From: an uncultured SAR116 cluster alpha proteobacterium
GTDB lineage: Bacteria > Pseudomonadota > Alphaproteobacteria > Puniceispirillales > Puniceispirillaceae
Length of the DNA stretch: 64,000 nt
Assembly: GCA_902520885.1 (NCBI GenBank)
Contig: CABYPW010000008.1
Span: forward strand, 1-64,000
Direction: 5' to 3'
This document shows, piece by piece, positions 30,785-40,251 of this stretch. A program made the translations under genes and the position numbers. Under the pieces are notes generated by a model. It did no database searches. It saw nothing but the letters and a program-made list of their open reading frames with translations, and was not told the origin of the DNA. Every line of letters begins with the position of its first letter. Position 1 is the first letter of the stretch.

Positions 30785-30967
30785 ATGTCATTATTTGATT
30801 ATAGTTTAGGTGATTTCGTTACACATTCTGAACGTCCCGATTGGGGTGTGGGCCAAGTACAATCGATAGAGGGAACAAGAATTACTGTAAATTTTGAACA
30901 TGTTGGAAAACAGCTAATAAATGCAGAAAGAATTTTGCTTATTCCTGTCGCTGCTGAGATAGAATAA
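30785..30967 (+). CDS. DUF3553 family protein
   Basis: A 60-residue protein: GDFVTHSERPDWGVGQVQS, then ITVNFEHVGKQLINAE. This matches the short family DUF3553, common in alphaproteobacteria, probably one small beta-barrel similar to the CarD/TudorN-type fold. Function is unknown. The TAGG ribosome site 9-10 bases before the ATG is acceptable. It stands alone upstream of the formate dehydrogenase genes with a 134-base gap. Confidence 0.8.
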   Translation: MSLFDYSLGDFVTHSERPDWGVGQVQSIEGTRITVNFEHVGKQLINAERILLIPVAAEIE

Positions 30968-31101
30968 GGCAATAACAGTTTATTAACAGTTTTACTTTAA
31001 TGTGTAACATTTTGGTTGTCCTGTAACTAAACTATACTTTTGACTTATTTTTAAAAAGTGGCTTAACGATAATATCGGTCTGTCTTTTAAAGGTATAAAT
31101 C

Positions 31102-32865
31102 ATGGCGAATTCATCTGCTAATCGAAATCGAAAAAAGAAAATGGGTAAATTCAAGCCAAAAGGTAGAATTGCAAATCAAGCTGCTATAAATAGCATGAGA
31201 GCAATATTACCTGAAATTTTACATAGAGATATGTTAATAGAATATTTGCATTTAATTCAGGATAAATTTTCACATTTGTCTTCAGATAATCTAAGTGCAT
31301 TAGCTTTTATAATGAACCTTCCTTTATCAGAAATATGGGAAGTTGCGAGTTTTTATGACCACTTCATATTAGTAAAGGATAGCCAAAAGCCTCCACCAAC
31401 CAGAACGATAAGAATTTGTACTTCGGTTACCTGTTCTTTATTCAACTCTGAAAAAATACTAGAATCAATAGCGCCTAATGATAACACTAAAATACGGTTT
31501 ATTGCTTCACCATGCCTAGGCGCCTGTGATAAGGCTCCCGTTGCTGCAGACGGTCACTTTGTTATCCCAAAAATTGATTTAGCCAAATTGCAAAAGGTTG
31601 AGCATTCCCAAGCTATTCAAGAAAAAAATAAATCAGATATTTTGGATAATGTGTTGGGCTTAGACTCTTACATACAATCAGGCGGATATGAAATTCTTAG
31701 AAAATTGAAGAATTCACATAATATCGATAAGTATGAATTAGCGCTAACGCAACTAGAAAAATCAGCCCTCAAAGGCCTTGGAGGGGCCGGATTTCCTACA
31801 GGTAAAAAATGGAGAATTGTAAAACAGCAAAAAGGACCCCGCCTTATGGCTGTAAATGCCGATGAAGGAGAGCCAGGCACTTTCAAAGATAGACACTATT
31901 TATCTACGAGCCCACACCAAATAATTGAAGGTATATTAATTGCAGCTTTATTAGTTGGCATCTCTGATTGTTACCTTTATGTCCGAGATGAATACCCAGA
32001 AATTTTATTTATGCTAAGAATCGAGCTCCAAAAACTCAGCACTACCGATATCGCTGACCATACAGTGATACATTTAAGGAGAGGTGCTGGCGCCTATATT
32101 TGTGGAGAAGAATCAGCAATGATTGAGTCAATTGAAGGCAAACGTGGTTTACCTAGACATAGACCACCCTTTGTTGCAGAAAGAGGCATTTTTGGGCACC
32201 CAACTTTAGTAAATAACGTAGAGACCTTATTTTGGGTTCCTGAAATTCTTAAATTTGGCACGAATTGGTTTAACGATTTAGGCACAAAATTTCATCCAGG
32301 ACATAGGACTTATTCTGTTTCTGGGAGAATTTCTAATCCTGGATTAGTTGTCGCTTCAGCGGGCACTACTGCAAATGAATTAATTGAAAAGTGTGGAGGC
32401 ATGGCTGAAGGACATATTTTTAAAGCTTATCTTCCAGGTGGCGCGTCAGGAGGAATTTTACCTGCGAATAAGGCGGATATAGCGCTCGATTTTGGCGGTG
32501 AGCTAGCTGAATATGGCTGCTTCGTTGGAAGTCATGCCGTAGTTATACTCTCAGAGGAAGATAACATTTGGGATATTGCGAAAAATCTGATGAACTTTTT
32601 TAAACATGAATCCTGCGGCCAATGCACTCCATGCCGTGTGGGGACTGAAAAAGCAGTTTCCATTATGAATGCCCCTCATTATCAGCCCAAATTATTATCA
32701 GAGATTGCATCGGTAATGAGAGATGCAAGCATTTGTGGTCTCGGGCAAGCGGCCTCAAATCCATTAATTTGTGCCATGCGATTCTTTCCTGAAGACTGCA
32801 AGCATTCTTTTAAAACAATCTCAAAAAAAGAAGAAAACGAGGGTCAATTAGGAGAAACTAGATGA
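31102..32865 (+). CDS. NAD-dependent formate dehydrogenase, fused gamma-beta subunit
   Basis: Electron-transfer subunit that passes electrons from formate to NAD. Residues 25-150 are a NuoE/FdsG-like thioredoxin-fold domain with a 2Fe-2S site (C106, C111, C138, C142). Residues 190-587 are a NuoF/FdsB-like part with the FMN/NADH motif GLGGAGFPTGKK at 225-236, GAGAYICGEESA, and the 4Fe-4S motif CGQCTPCRVGTEKA near the C-terminus. In Rhodobacter and Cupriavidus these are two genes, fdsG and fdsB; here they are one. A basic, Asn/Lys-rich stretch of about 20 residues precedes the first domain. Its stop overlaps the start of fdsA by four bases. Confidence 0.92.
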   Translation: MANSSANRNRKKKMGKFKPKGRIANQAAINSMRAILPEILHRDMLIEYLHLIQDKFSHLSSDNLSALAFIMNLPLSEIWEVASFYDHFILVKDSQKPPPTRTIRICTSVTCSLFNSEKILESIAPNDNTKIRFIASPCLGACDKAPVAADGHFVIPKIDLAKLQKVEHSQAIQEKNKSDILDNVLGLDSYIQSGGYEILRKLKNSHNIDKYELALTQLEKSALKGLGGAGFPTGKKWRIVKQQKGPRLMAVNADEGEPGTFKDRHYLSTSPHQIIEGILIAALLVGISDCYLYVRDEYPEILFMLRIELQKLSTTDIADHTVIHLRRGAGAYICGEESAMIESIEGKRGLPRHRPPFVAERGIFGHPTLVNNVETLFWVPEILKFGTNWFNDLGTKFHPGHRTYSVSGRISNPGLVVASAGTTANELIEKCGGMAEGHIFKAYLPGGASGGILPANKADIALDFGGELAEYGCFVGSHAVVILSEEDNIWDIAKNLMNFFKHESCGQCTPCRVGTEKAVSIMNAPHYQPKLLSEIASVMRDASICGLGQAASNPLICAMRFFPEDCKHSFKTISKKEENEGQLGETR

Positions 32866-35636
32866 TGGATGATAAATCAGTGGTCATTGATGAAATAATT
32901 GTTTTTCTTAACGGCGAAAAAATCAAGGCGCAAGTAGGTCAGACCATCTGGCAAGTTGCTAAACAACAAAATGTTGAAATTCCCCATTTATGTTACCGAA
33001 ATGAAAATAGCTATAGAGCGGATGGAAATTGTCGTGCATGCATGGTTGAGATTGAAGGCGAACGAACTCTGGTTGCTTCATGCCAACGACGAATAACTGA
33101 CGGTATGGTGATAAACACTAATTCATTACGGGTCAGAAATTCACAAAAGCTTATAGTTGAACTATTGCTTTCGGACCAACCGGATAGACAAGACTCCCAT
33201 GATCACAATTCTCATTTCTGGAGAATAGCTGAAATTAATGGGTTAGAAAAAAGCAGGTTTCCAAGCAAATTAGGAGTAAAAGCTGATAACTCACATCCTG
33301 CTATAGCGGTAAATATGGATTCATGTATTCAATGTGGTCTGTGTGTTCGTGCTTGCCGTGAAGTTCAAGTAAACGATGTAATTGGAATGGCCGGCAGAGG
33401 AGCAGATGCCCATATCGTCTTTGATTTTAATGATGAAATGGGCGCCTCCACCTGTGTTGGCTGCGGTGAATGTGTTCAAGCTTGTCCTACTGGTGCATTA
33501 CTTCCAAAATCTCTTATGGATGATAGTGTAATGAAACTCTCAGTAATACCTGACAAAACAGTGAATTCTGTGTGCCCTTATTGCGGTGTCGGATGTCAGT
33601 TAAGCTTTCAGGTTAAAGAAGATAAAATTGTGAGTGTAGAAAGTAGAAATGGCCCTGCAAACTTAGGTAGACTTTGTGTCAAAGGTCGCTATGGATTTGA
33701 TTATATCCATAACGAACAAAGATTGACCCAGCCTCTTATAAGAAGAAGTGATGTTCCAAAAAGAAACTGGCAGAACTTTGACCCCTCCAATCCTCTTACA
33801 CATTTCAGAGAAGCAAGTTGGCAAGAAGCCCTCGATAAAGCAGCTGAAAGCTTTATTAAAGCTAAAAATAATTTTGGGTCATCCTCTTTAAGCGGGTTTG
33901 GGTCTGCCAAAGGGACTAATGAGGAGGCTTATATTTTTCAAAAATTAATTCGTACTGGTTTTCAGACTAATAATGTAGACCATTGCACTCGGCTATGTCA
34001 TGCCTCTTCTGTTGCAGCATTGCTTGAAAATATAGGCTCAGGAGCGGTAACAGCATCATTCTCCCAAGTCGAATATGCAGATTCAATTATCGTTATTGGA
34101 GCAAACCCAGCAGTGAACCACCCCGTAGCTGCAACTTTTATAAAAAATGCGGCACAAAGAGGAGCAGATTTATTTGTTCTTGACCCAAGAGCCCAAGCAC
34201 TTGATAGATACGCGACAAAATCACTTAATTTTAATCCTGGTAGTGATGTGTCTCTTTTGAATGCTATTTTAAATGTAATTATTTTTGAAAAATTGTATGA
34301 TATCGAATATGTAAAAAACCATACAGAAGGCTTTGAGCAACTTTCAGAAACCATTAAATTTTATACCCCAGAAGCGATGTCCCCAATCTGTGGCATAGCT
34401 GCTGAAGATATAAGGTTCGTTGCCCGAAAATTCTCTCAAGCGAATGCTGGTATAATTTTTTGGGGCATGGGCATATCCCAACATACTCACGGAACTGATA
34501 ATTCTAGATGTCTTATTTCTCTGGCTTTATTGACAGGTAATATTGGTAAAAAAGGCTCTGGATTACATCCACTTCGGGGACAAAACAACGTTCAAGGGGC
34601 ATCTGATGCAGGACTTATTCCTATGTTTTTACCTGATTATCAATCTGTATCTGACCCACAAGTAAGAAGTAAATATGAGGCTGTCTGGCAATTTCCATTA
34701 CCAAAGGAGCAGGGCCTCACAGTTGTTGAAATTACTAATGCAGCATTCAATGGAAATATCAAAGCAATGTATATTATGGGGGAAAATCCTGCAATGTCAG
34801 ACCCTGACCAGAACCATGTAAGGGCTGCGCTAGCAAAACTCGATTGTCTTGTTGTTCAGGATATTTTTCCTACTGAAACTGCTGCATTTGCGGATATAAT
34901 ACTACCTGCCTCGGCATTTCCTGAAAAAACAGGTACTGTTACAAATACAGATAGAAGAGTACAGCTTGGAAGACAGGCTGTACCTCCACCTGGAAATGCA
35001 AAACAAGATTATTGGATTATTCAAGAAATAGCCAAACGGATGGGTCTTGAGTGGAATTACCAGCATCCAAAGGATATTTTTTCTGAAATGCGAGTCGTAA
35101 TGTCGTCCCTGAACGGGATTACATGGAAACGGTTAGAAAGTGAAGGTGCTGTAACCTATCCTTGCAAAGATGAGTTTTCTGTTGGGCAAGACCTACTTTT
35201 TTCGGACTCATTTCCAACAAAATCAGGCTTAGGCAAATTCACTCCTGCGGAGTTTCTTCCACCCGCTGAAGAGCCTGATGATGATTTTCCATTCATTTTA
35301 TCCACAGGAAGATTACTTGAACACTGGCATACAGGGTCAATGACACGCCGGTCTACCGTTTTAGACACCATCGAACCTACAGCAGAAATACACATAAACC
35401 CAGAAAATTTGAGAAATATAGGCGGTCATGCAGGAACGCCTTTACACATTTCCACAAGGCGGGGCTCAATCACACTTGCAGCACGTCTTGATCCTGGCTT
35501 GCCAGAGGGAATGGTTTTCATCCCATTTTGCTTTGAAGAGGCTTCTGCAAATTTACTTACAAACTCAGCACTTGATCCATTTGGCAAAATACCAGAGCTA
35601 AAATTTTCGGCTGCTAAGATAAAAGTGGCAGAGTAG
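32862..35636 (+). CDS. fdsA: Formate dehydrogenase alpha (catalytic) subunit
   Basis: Molybdenum (bis-MGD) subunit oxidising formate to CO2, 924 residues, cytoplasmic (no Tat signal). In order: plant-type 2Fe-2S domain (C44, C57, C60, C74), two 4Fe-4S sites (C155-C165 and C198-C208), the proximal 4Fe-4S site (C238, C241, C245, C272), then the molybdopterin domain with active-site Cys379-His380, a Cys enzyme and not selenocysteine. Where NuoG has the His/Cys cluster motif this protein has only a His/Asp-rich stretch (QDSHDHNSHFW). AGGAG lies 7 bases before the ATG. fdhD and mobA, needed for its cofactor, are at 44671-46172. Confidence 0.94.
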   Translation: MMDDKSVVIDEIIVFLNGEKIKAQVGQTIWQVAKQQNVEIPHLCYRNENSYRADGNCRACMVEIEGERTLVASCQRRITDGMVINTNSLRVRNSQKLIVELLLSDQPDRQDSHDHNSHFWRIAEINGLEKSRFPSKLGVKADNSHPAIAVNMDSCIQCGLCVRACREVQVNDVIGMAGRGADAHIVFDFNDEMGASTCVGCGECVQACPTGALLPKSLMDDSVMKLSVIPDKTVNSVCPYCGVGCQLSFQVKEDKIVSVESRNGPANLGRLCVKGRYGFDYIHNEQRLTQPLIRRSDVPKRNWQNFDPSNPLTHFREASWQEALDKAAESFIKAKNNFGSSSLSGFGSAKGTNEEAYIFQKLIRTGFQTNNVDHCTRLCHASSVAALLENIGSGAVTASFSQVEYADSIIVIGANPAVNHPVAATFIKNAAQRGADLFVLDPRAQALDRYATKSLNFNPGSDVSLLNAILNVIIFEKLYDIEYVKNHTEGFEQLSETIKFYTPEAMSPICGIAAEDIRFVARKFSQANAGIIFWGMGISQHTHGTDNSRCLISLALLTGNIGKKGSGLHPLRGQNNVQGASDAGLIPMFLPDYQSVSDPQVRSKYEAVWQFPLPKEQGLTVVEITNAAFNGNIKAMYIMGENPAMSDPDQNHVRAALAKLDCLVVQDIFPTETAAFADIILPASAFPEKTGTVTNTDRRVQLGRQAVPPPGNAKQDYWIIQEIAKRMGLEWNYQHPKDIFSEMRVVMSSLNGITWKRLESEGAVTYPCKDEFSVGQDLLFSDSFPTKSGLGKFTPAEFLPPAEEPDDDFPFILSTGRLLEHWHTGSMTRRSTVLDTIEPTAEIHINPENLRNIGGHAGTPLHISTRRGSITLAARLDPGLPEGMVFIPFCFEEASANLLTNSALDPFGKIPELKFSAAKIKVAE

Positions 35637-35721
35637 ACAATTAAGCCCACGCGCATCATTTTGTCACATGGTAAAAGGACTAGCCTATTAATAGTTAAAA
35701 ATGTTACATATACAAAAATAA

Positions 35722-35730
35722 TGGTATAAT
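35722..35730 (+). promoter_or_regulatory. Extended -10 promoter of hemA
   Basis: TGGTATAAT is a perfect extended -10 element (TGnTATAAT), 40 bases before the hemA start. No good -35 is visible, as is usual for extended -10 promoters. Confidence 0.6.
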
Positions 35731-35770
35731 GTTTTTAGAATTGTAAACGAGTAAAGTGTTGGAGTATTAA

Positions 35771-37015
35771 TTGAATTATCAATCCTTATTCAAAGAACAT
35801 GTTAATCAATTAAAAGCAGAAAATAGATATCGTGTTTTTGCTAATCTAGAGCGTAAAGCCGGTGAGCATCCTCACGCGATATGGCATAGCGATTTTGGAC
35901 CTAAAGAAGTAATAATTTGGTGTTCTAATGATTATCTTGGGATGGGGCAAAATAAGAAATCTATAAAAGCTATGACAGACTCCGTAAATAGTCATGGAAC
36001 TGGCGCTGGTGGTACACGAAATATTTCAGGCACTAGCCATACCATTGTCTCTTTGGAAAATGAACTTGCCGCATTACATAACAAAGAACGTGCCCTTATA
36101 TTTACATCAGGCTACGTTGCAAATGAAGCGAGTATAAGTGCTATTTCATCGTTATTGGATGATCCTGTAATTTTTTCTGACTCTATGAATCATGCCTCGA
36201 TAATTTCTGGTATACGTTATGGTAGAGCTGAAAAAATTATTTTCCGCCATAACGACACAGAACATTTAGAGACATTATTAAAGGCACAACCTTTTGGTCG
36301 TCACAAATTAATTATATTCGAATCCGTATATTCTATGGATGGAGATGTCTCTCCTATTTTAGAAATTGTAAAGTTAGCAAAAAAATATAATGCCATGACC
36401 TACCTTGACGAGGTACACGCTGTTGGCATGTATGGAAGTGAAGGCGGAGGTATCGCGCAACAAGAAGGACTGGAATCAGAAATAGATATCTTGCAAGGCA
36501 CTCTCGGGAAAGCTTTTGGTGCTATGGGGGGATATATAGCTGCCAGTGATGCCATTTGTGATGCAGTGCGAGGATATGGCTCTGGCTTTATCTTTACAAC
36601 AGCTATGCCCCCAGCTCTTGCTGCTGCTGCACTCAGTTCTGTTCAACACTTACGTCAAAGTCAAATTGAGAGAAATGCACAGCAACGTCAATCTAAACAA
36701 CTAAAGAAAAGACTTTATGAATATGGTATGCCTTTTTTAACTGGAAACACTCATATCGTGCCAGTAATGGTTGGAGATGCCGCCAAGTGCTCGCAAATCA
36801 GTAAAATTTTGCTTGAGAAATATGGATTTTACATTCAACCGATAAACTTTCCAACTGTTCCAAAAGGAACAGAGAGGCTTCGCATAACCCCAGGGCCGTT
36901 GCACAGTGACAAGATGATAGATGACCTTGTAATTGCATTATCCCAGACTTTTAAAGAAATAAAGCCGCCTTCATTAGTCTCAGCAAATGTAAATAATCAG
37001 GCTTTATCAGCTTAG
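35771..37015 (+). CDS. hemA: 5-aminolevulinate synthase
   Basis: First step of the C4 (Shemin) haem pathway: glycine plus succinyl-CoA to 5-aminolevulinate, PLP-dependent. The 414-residue protein has the family start [42 protein letters not shown] and the Schiff-base Lys247 in [14 protein letters not shown]. The start codon is TTG with GGAG 6 bases upstream; no ATG nearby fits. hemH follows 42 bases downstream, so the first and last haem enzymes probably share an mRNA. The enzyme is typical of alphaproteobacteria. Confidence 0.96.
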   Translation: MNYQSLFKEHVNQLKAENRYRVFANLERKAGEHPHAIWHSDFGPKEVIIWCSNDYLGMGQNKKSIKAMTDSVNSHGTGAGGTRNISGTSHTIVSLENELAALHNKERALIFTSGYVANEASISAISSLLDDPVIFSDSMNHASIISGIRYGRAEKIIFRHNDTEHLETLLKAQPFGRHKLIIFESVYSMDGDVSPILEIVKLAKKYNAMTYLDEVHAVGMYGSEGGGIAQQEGLESEIDILQGTLGKAFGAMGGYIAASDAICDAVRGYGSGFIFTTAMPPALAAAALSSVQHLRQSQIERNAQQRQSKQLKKRLYEYGMPFLTGNTHIVPVMVGDAAKCSQISKILLEKYGFYIQPINFPTVPKGTERLRITPGPLHSDKMIDDLVIALSQTFKEIKPPSLVSANVNNQALSA

Positions 37016-37057
37016 TATATAAACTTAATCTTTGATTATTACTTTCAGAGCTTTTTT

Positions 37058-38095
37058 ATGAGTCTAAAACCAATACCCGATGACCATCCTTCATTTTCAC
37101 CAGTTGCAAAAACTGGCCTATTGCTTGTTAATCTTGGTACCCCCGATGCAACAGACAAAAAATCAATGCGTCGTTATCTTAAACAGTTTTTATCAGACAA
37201 GCGGGTAGTAGAAGCACCGAGATTATTATGGTGGATAATTTTAAATGGAATAATTTTGAATACACGTCCAAAAAAATCAGGGGAGGCCTACGATAGAGTT
37301 TGGATAAAAGATGACTTAGATGGCAGTCCCTTGCGAAAAACTACGAGACTGCAAGCAGAACACCTGGCAAAGACATATAAAAATATTTCCAATCTTGAGA
37401 TTGCATGGGCGATGCGGTATGGAAATCCATCAATTCCCGACCAACTTACAGACTTAAAATCAAAGGGTTGTAGTCAATTTTTAATACTACCAATGTATCC
37501 ACAATATGCCGCCGCTACAACAGCCACTGTAAACGATGAAGTTTATAAATGGGCATTAAAGCAACGATGGCAACCTGCTATCAGAACTGTTCCTCCATGG
37601 CATGATCATGAAGTATATATTGACTCCTTAGCACAATCTTTTCAAAGGCACTTTCTTCATACACAACCTCCGGAACACTTAATGCTATCTTTCCATGGCA
37701 TTCCAGAGCGATATTTTACATTAGGCGACCCCTATCACTGTCATTGTATGAAAACAGCACGACTGGTTCGTGAAAAACTAGATTGGCCATCTGAAAGGCT
37801 ATCTGTGACATTTCAATCCCGCTTTGGAAAAGAACCTTGGATCAAGCCTTATACAGATGAGACTCTTTATAAATTAGGCAAAGCTAATACCAAATCCTTA
37901 GCAATAATGGCACCAGGATTTTCTGCCGATTGTCTTGAAACACTTGAAGAGTTGGCAATGGAAGGAAAAGAAATCTATACAGAAGCTGGCGGTAATGATT
38001 TTTCCTATGTCCCTTGCTTAAATGATAGTACGTTTGGCATGAATTTAATTTATGCCCTTGTTAAAGAAAATTTAGCTGGCTGGATAGATGTTTAA
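37058..38095 (+). CDS. hemH: Ferrochelatase
   Basis: Inserts iron into protoporphyrin IX, the last step of haem synthesis. At 345 residues it shows GLLLVNLGTPDA, KRVVEAPRLLWW, the catalytic histidine in LMLSFHGIPERY, YHCHCMKTARLV, and LAIMAPGFSADCLETLEE. It lies 42 bases after hemA on the same strand and ends before tRNA-Gly. The association with the inner membrane is peripheral in the family; no membrane segment is seen. Confidence 0.96.
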   Translation: MSLKPIPDDHPSFSPVAKTGLLLVNLGTPDATDKKSMRRYLKQFLSDKRVVEAPRLLWWIILNGIILNTRPKKSGEAYDRVWIKDDLDGSPLRKTTRLQAEHLAKTYKNISNLEIAWAMRYGNPSIPDQLTDLKSKGCSQFLILPMYPQYAAATTATVNDEVYKWALKQRWQPAIRTVPPWHDHEVYIDSLAQSFQRHFLHTQPPEHLMLSFHGIPERYFTLGDPYHCHCMKTARLVREKLDWPSERLSVTFQSRFGKEPWIKPYTDETLYKLGKANTKSLAIMAPGFSADCLETLEELAMEGKEIYTEAGGNDFSYVPCLNDSTFGMNLIYALVKENLAGWIDV

Positions 38096-38212
38096 CATTC
38101 CTGTAAAATTGGGTGTTATTTGAAATTAACGTGTGAAAAAATAAATAAGTTAACAACTTTAATATAATAAGGTATGACTATTTGTAGTTTAACTTTGATG
38201 TTTTTAAATTAA

Positions 38213-38286
38213 GCGGCTGTGGTGTAGTGGTAGCACAAGAGCCTTCCAAGCTCTTAGGGCCAGTTCGAACCTGGTCAGCCGCTCCA
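38213..38286 (+). tRNA. tRNA-Gly (anticodon UCC)
   Basis: Cloverleaf with acceptor stem GCGGCTG/CAGCCGC, D-arm with TAGTGGTAGCA, anticodon stem AGAGC/GCTCT with loop CTTCCAA (anticodon TCC), and T-loop CAGTTCGAACCTG. The discriminator is T73, and CCA is encoded. Confidence 0.96.
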
Positions 38287-38382
38287 GATAAATCAAAAAA
38301 ATATTTAAAACCGATAATGCTCTATCAACGTAAAAAATATATAAATTTCATTTAATTAACTGTTATAGAAGGTTGTTTAGAG

Positions 38383-38580
38383 ATGGGTAAAGAATTAAGC
38401 TGTATATGCATGCGTAACGTAAGCGTTTGCAACTGTAATAGACCTGAAGAAATTGAAAAAAAAGAAAAACGTAAATGTGTATGCGGACGTTCTCCTCACG
38501 AAGAATGTATGAGTTGGCATGCTTTATCAGAAAAAGTTTACCTTCAGCGCAAACATGAATATGAAACATCATTAGGGTAA
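38383..38580 (+). CDS. Small cysteine-rich protein of unknown function
   Basis: A 65-residue frame not matching any family I recognise. It has three Cys-x-Cys pairs (C7/C9, C16/C18, C32/C34), a lone C42 and histidines at 39 and 46, with a charged Glu/Lys helix-like stretch between the second and third pairs. This suggests a zinc, iron or copper site, like a tiny zinc ribbon or metallothionein-like protein. AGAAGG lies 10 bases before the ATG. Codon use resembles its neighbours. An antisense frame of 76 codons covers the same DNA, but it has no family features and no good ribosome site. Confidence 0.5.
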   Translation: MGKELSCICMRNVSVCNCNRPEEIEKKEKRKCVCGRSPHEECMSWHALSEKVYLQRKHEYETSLG

Positions 38581-38927
38581 ATACTTTTATCATCAGGATT
38601 AATTTTAAATGCCCCTATATTTTAGGCAACGAGATTGGAATATTTTCTTCTTCGTAGCACCCTTAAGTGTCTGAATAAATTCGTATGAGTCCAAAAAAAT
38701 AATTTATTCTTAAATATATGATGCTATAAGAATTATTGGTGAACTTCCTTTTTGATTCATTTTAACTAAATAGAAAACTTTTGAATTTTTGGTGTTGTTT
38801 TAAAATAGTCACAACAATTTAGGGCCTCTTAAAATAGTGCTCATCGAAAGTTATTTATTTATAATTTGTTGGCATCAGATAAGACTAGATATCAGATTTT
38901 AATACTATGAACACTAATGTGATTTAA
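38581..38927. other. Gene-free region before the MFS gene
   Basis: These 347 bases hold no convincing gene. A perfect 9-base inverted repeat, GAATAAATT (38673-38681) and AATTTATTC (38701-38709), spans a 19-base loop without a T-run. The region before 38928 contains a single TGTGAT half-site and no strong ribosome site for the MFS gene. Confidence 0.4.
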
Positions 38928-40148
38928 ATGATTGAACGCTATTTCATTGCGTTCTTAATTGGTCGGGTGTCAATATGGATGGCTGGAGTTATGCTATCTG
39001 TTGCACTAGGTTGGCATATATATCTGGAAACAAAAGAACCTATTTATCTAGCTCTCATTGGTTTGATGCAGATTTTACCAACATTTGCTTTCTTTATAAT
39101 AACCGGAGTTGTTATTGATAGGTTTCAGAGGAAATATATTTTACTCATTTGTACTGTGATAGAATTTGTTGCCTTTACTGGTATTTTTATCGCTATGCTG
39201 TTTGATAGCATTCCAATTTTATTAGTTTTTCTTATGCTTCTCGTGCACGGCGTTGCTCGCGCATTTCAAATACCTTCAGAGCACGCTTTGCTTCCAAATA
39301 TCGTATCTAAAGAAAATTTAGAAAAAGCAGTAGCCATAACGTCCACGGTTAGCAATCTTGCGAAAACAACAGGACCGCTAATAGCTGGTTTGTTAATCGC
39401 GCTGACAGACCGTTATATTTATGGGATATGTATAATAATTGTACTTATATCATTCCTAGCCTACCTCTTCTTACCAATGTTTAAAATTCATACACCAGCT
39501 GAGTTTGGTCTAAAACCCTTTCTTAGTGGAATAAAATTTGTTGCTAAGAAAAAGATTTTACTTGCTATTATCCTTCTTGACCTTTTTATTGTACTTCTCG
39601 GTAGCGTTGAAGCGTTACTTCCAATTTATGCAGCTGACATACTGAATGTTGGACCAAACGGTCTGGGGTTAATGCGCGGAATGCCAGCTATTGGAGCTGT
39701 TATTACAGGTATCTTATTATCTAACATAGGCCCACTACGACATTGTGGTAAGTTGCTTTTTGCAGCCTTTGGAATATGTTCACTATCCGTTTTAGTTTTT
39801 GGGTTATCTGACATTTTTTGGCTTAGTCTTGTTGCATTATTTATTTATGGTGCCACCGACATGCTTAGTGTAAATATAAGATTTACGCTTGCTCAAACCA
39901 TAACGCCAGATGCAGTCCGAGGAAGAGTGAGTGCTATATTCGCTACCAGCACGGCATCTTCGAATCAACTTGGCGAATTTAGAGCCGGCATGGTGGCAAC
40001 AGCAGTTGGACCTATTGGTGCTACTATTATAGGTGGGATATTAGGTTTAATTATATGCATAAGCGGAATATTTAAATTCCCAATGCTATGGAAATTAGAC
40101 AAGATTTCGGATCTCAGAAATGAATCAAACGAGTTTAAAAAAGAATAA
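38928..40148 (+). CDS. MFS transporter (MFS_3, EntS-like exporter)
   Basis: Inner-membrane exporter of 406 residues with about 11-12 hydrophobic segments. VIDRFQRKYILL is the cytoplasmic loop 2-3 signature, and the segment TPDAVRGRVSAIFATSTASSNQLGEFRAG is typical of the MFS_3 group that includes the enterobactin exporter EntS. The substrate is unknown; no siderophore genes are nearby. The chosen ATG has only a weak ribosome site, and a start further upstream is not possible without losing frame. It ends before a strong bidirectional terminator. Confidence 0.85.
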   Translation: MIERYFIAFLIGRVSIWMAGVMLSVALGWHIYLETKEPIYLALIGLMQILPTFAFFIITGVVIDRFQRKYILLICTVIEFVAFTGIFIAMLFDSIPILLVFLMLLVHGVARAFQIPSEHALLPNIVSKENLEKAVAITSTVSNLAKTTGPLIAGLLIALTDRYIYGICIIIVLISFLAYLFLPMFKIHTPAEFGLKPFLSGIKFVAKKKILLAIILLDLFIVLLGSVEALLPIYAADILNVGPNGLGLMRGMPAIGAVITGILLSNIGPLRHCGKLLFAAFGICSLSVLVFGLSDIFWLSLVALFIYGATDMLSVNIRFTLAQTITPDAVRGRVSAIFATSTASSNQLGEFRAGMVATAVGPIGATIIGGILGLIICISGIFKFPMLWKLDKISDLRNESNEFKKE

Positions 40149-40220
40149 GCCTTCATAAAAATTTATATTGGTCGCTGTAAACAGTTCTCTAATATTTTTT
40201 GAATTAAATTTAAGCATTTA

Positions 40221-40251
40221 AAAAAGGTAATCTATTTCAGATTCCCTTTTT
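40221..40251. terminator. Bidirectional terminator between the MFS gene and queG
   Basis: AAAAAGG-T-AATCT pairs with AGATT-C-CCTTTTT (one mismatch) around loop ATTTC. A and T tracts on the two sides give a U-run in both directions; the queG stop codon is at its right edge. Confidence 0.85.

Noticed and set aside
38363-38593. 76-codon minus-strand frame over the small Cys-rich gene
   Set aside because: It has no good ribosome site and no recognisable features; the plus frame has regular Cys/His spacing.
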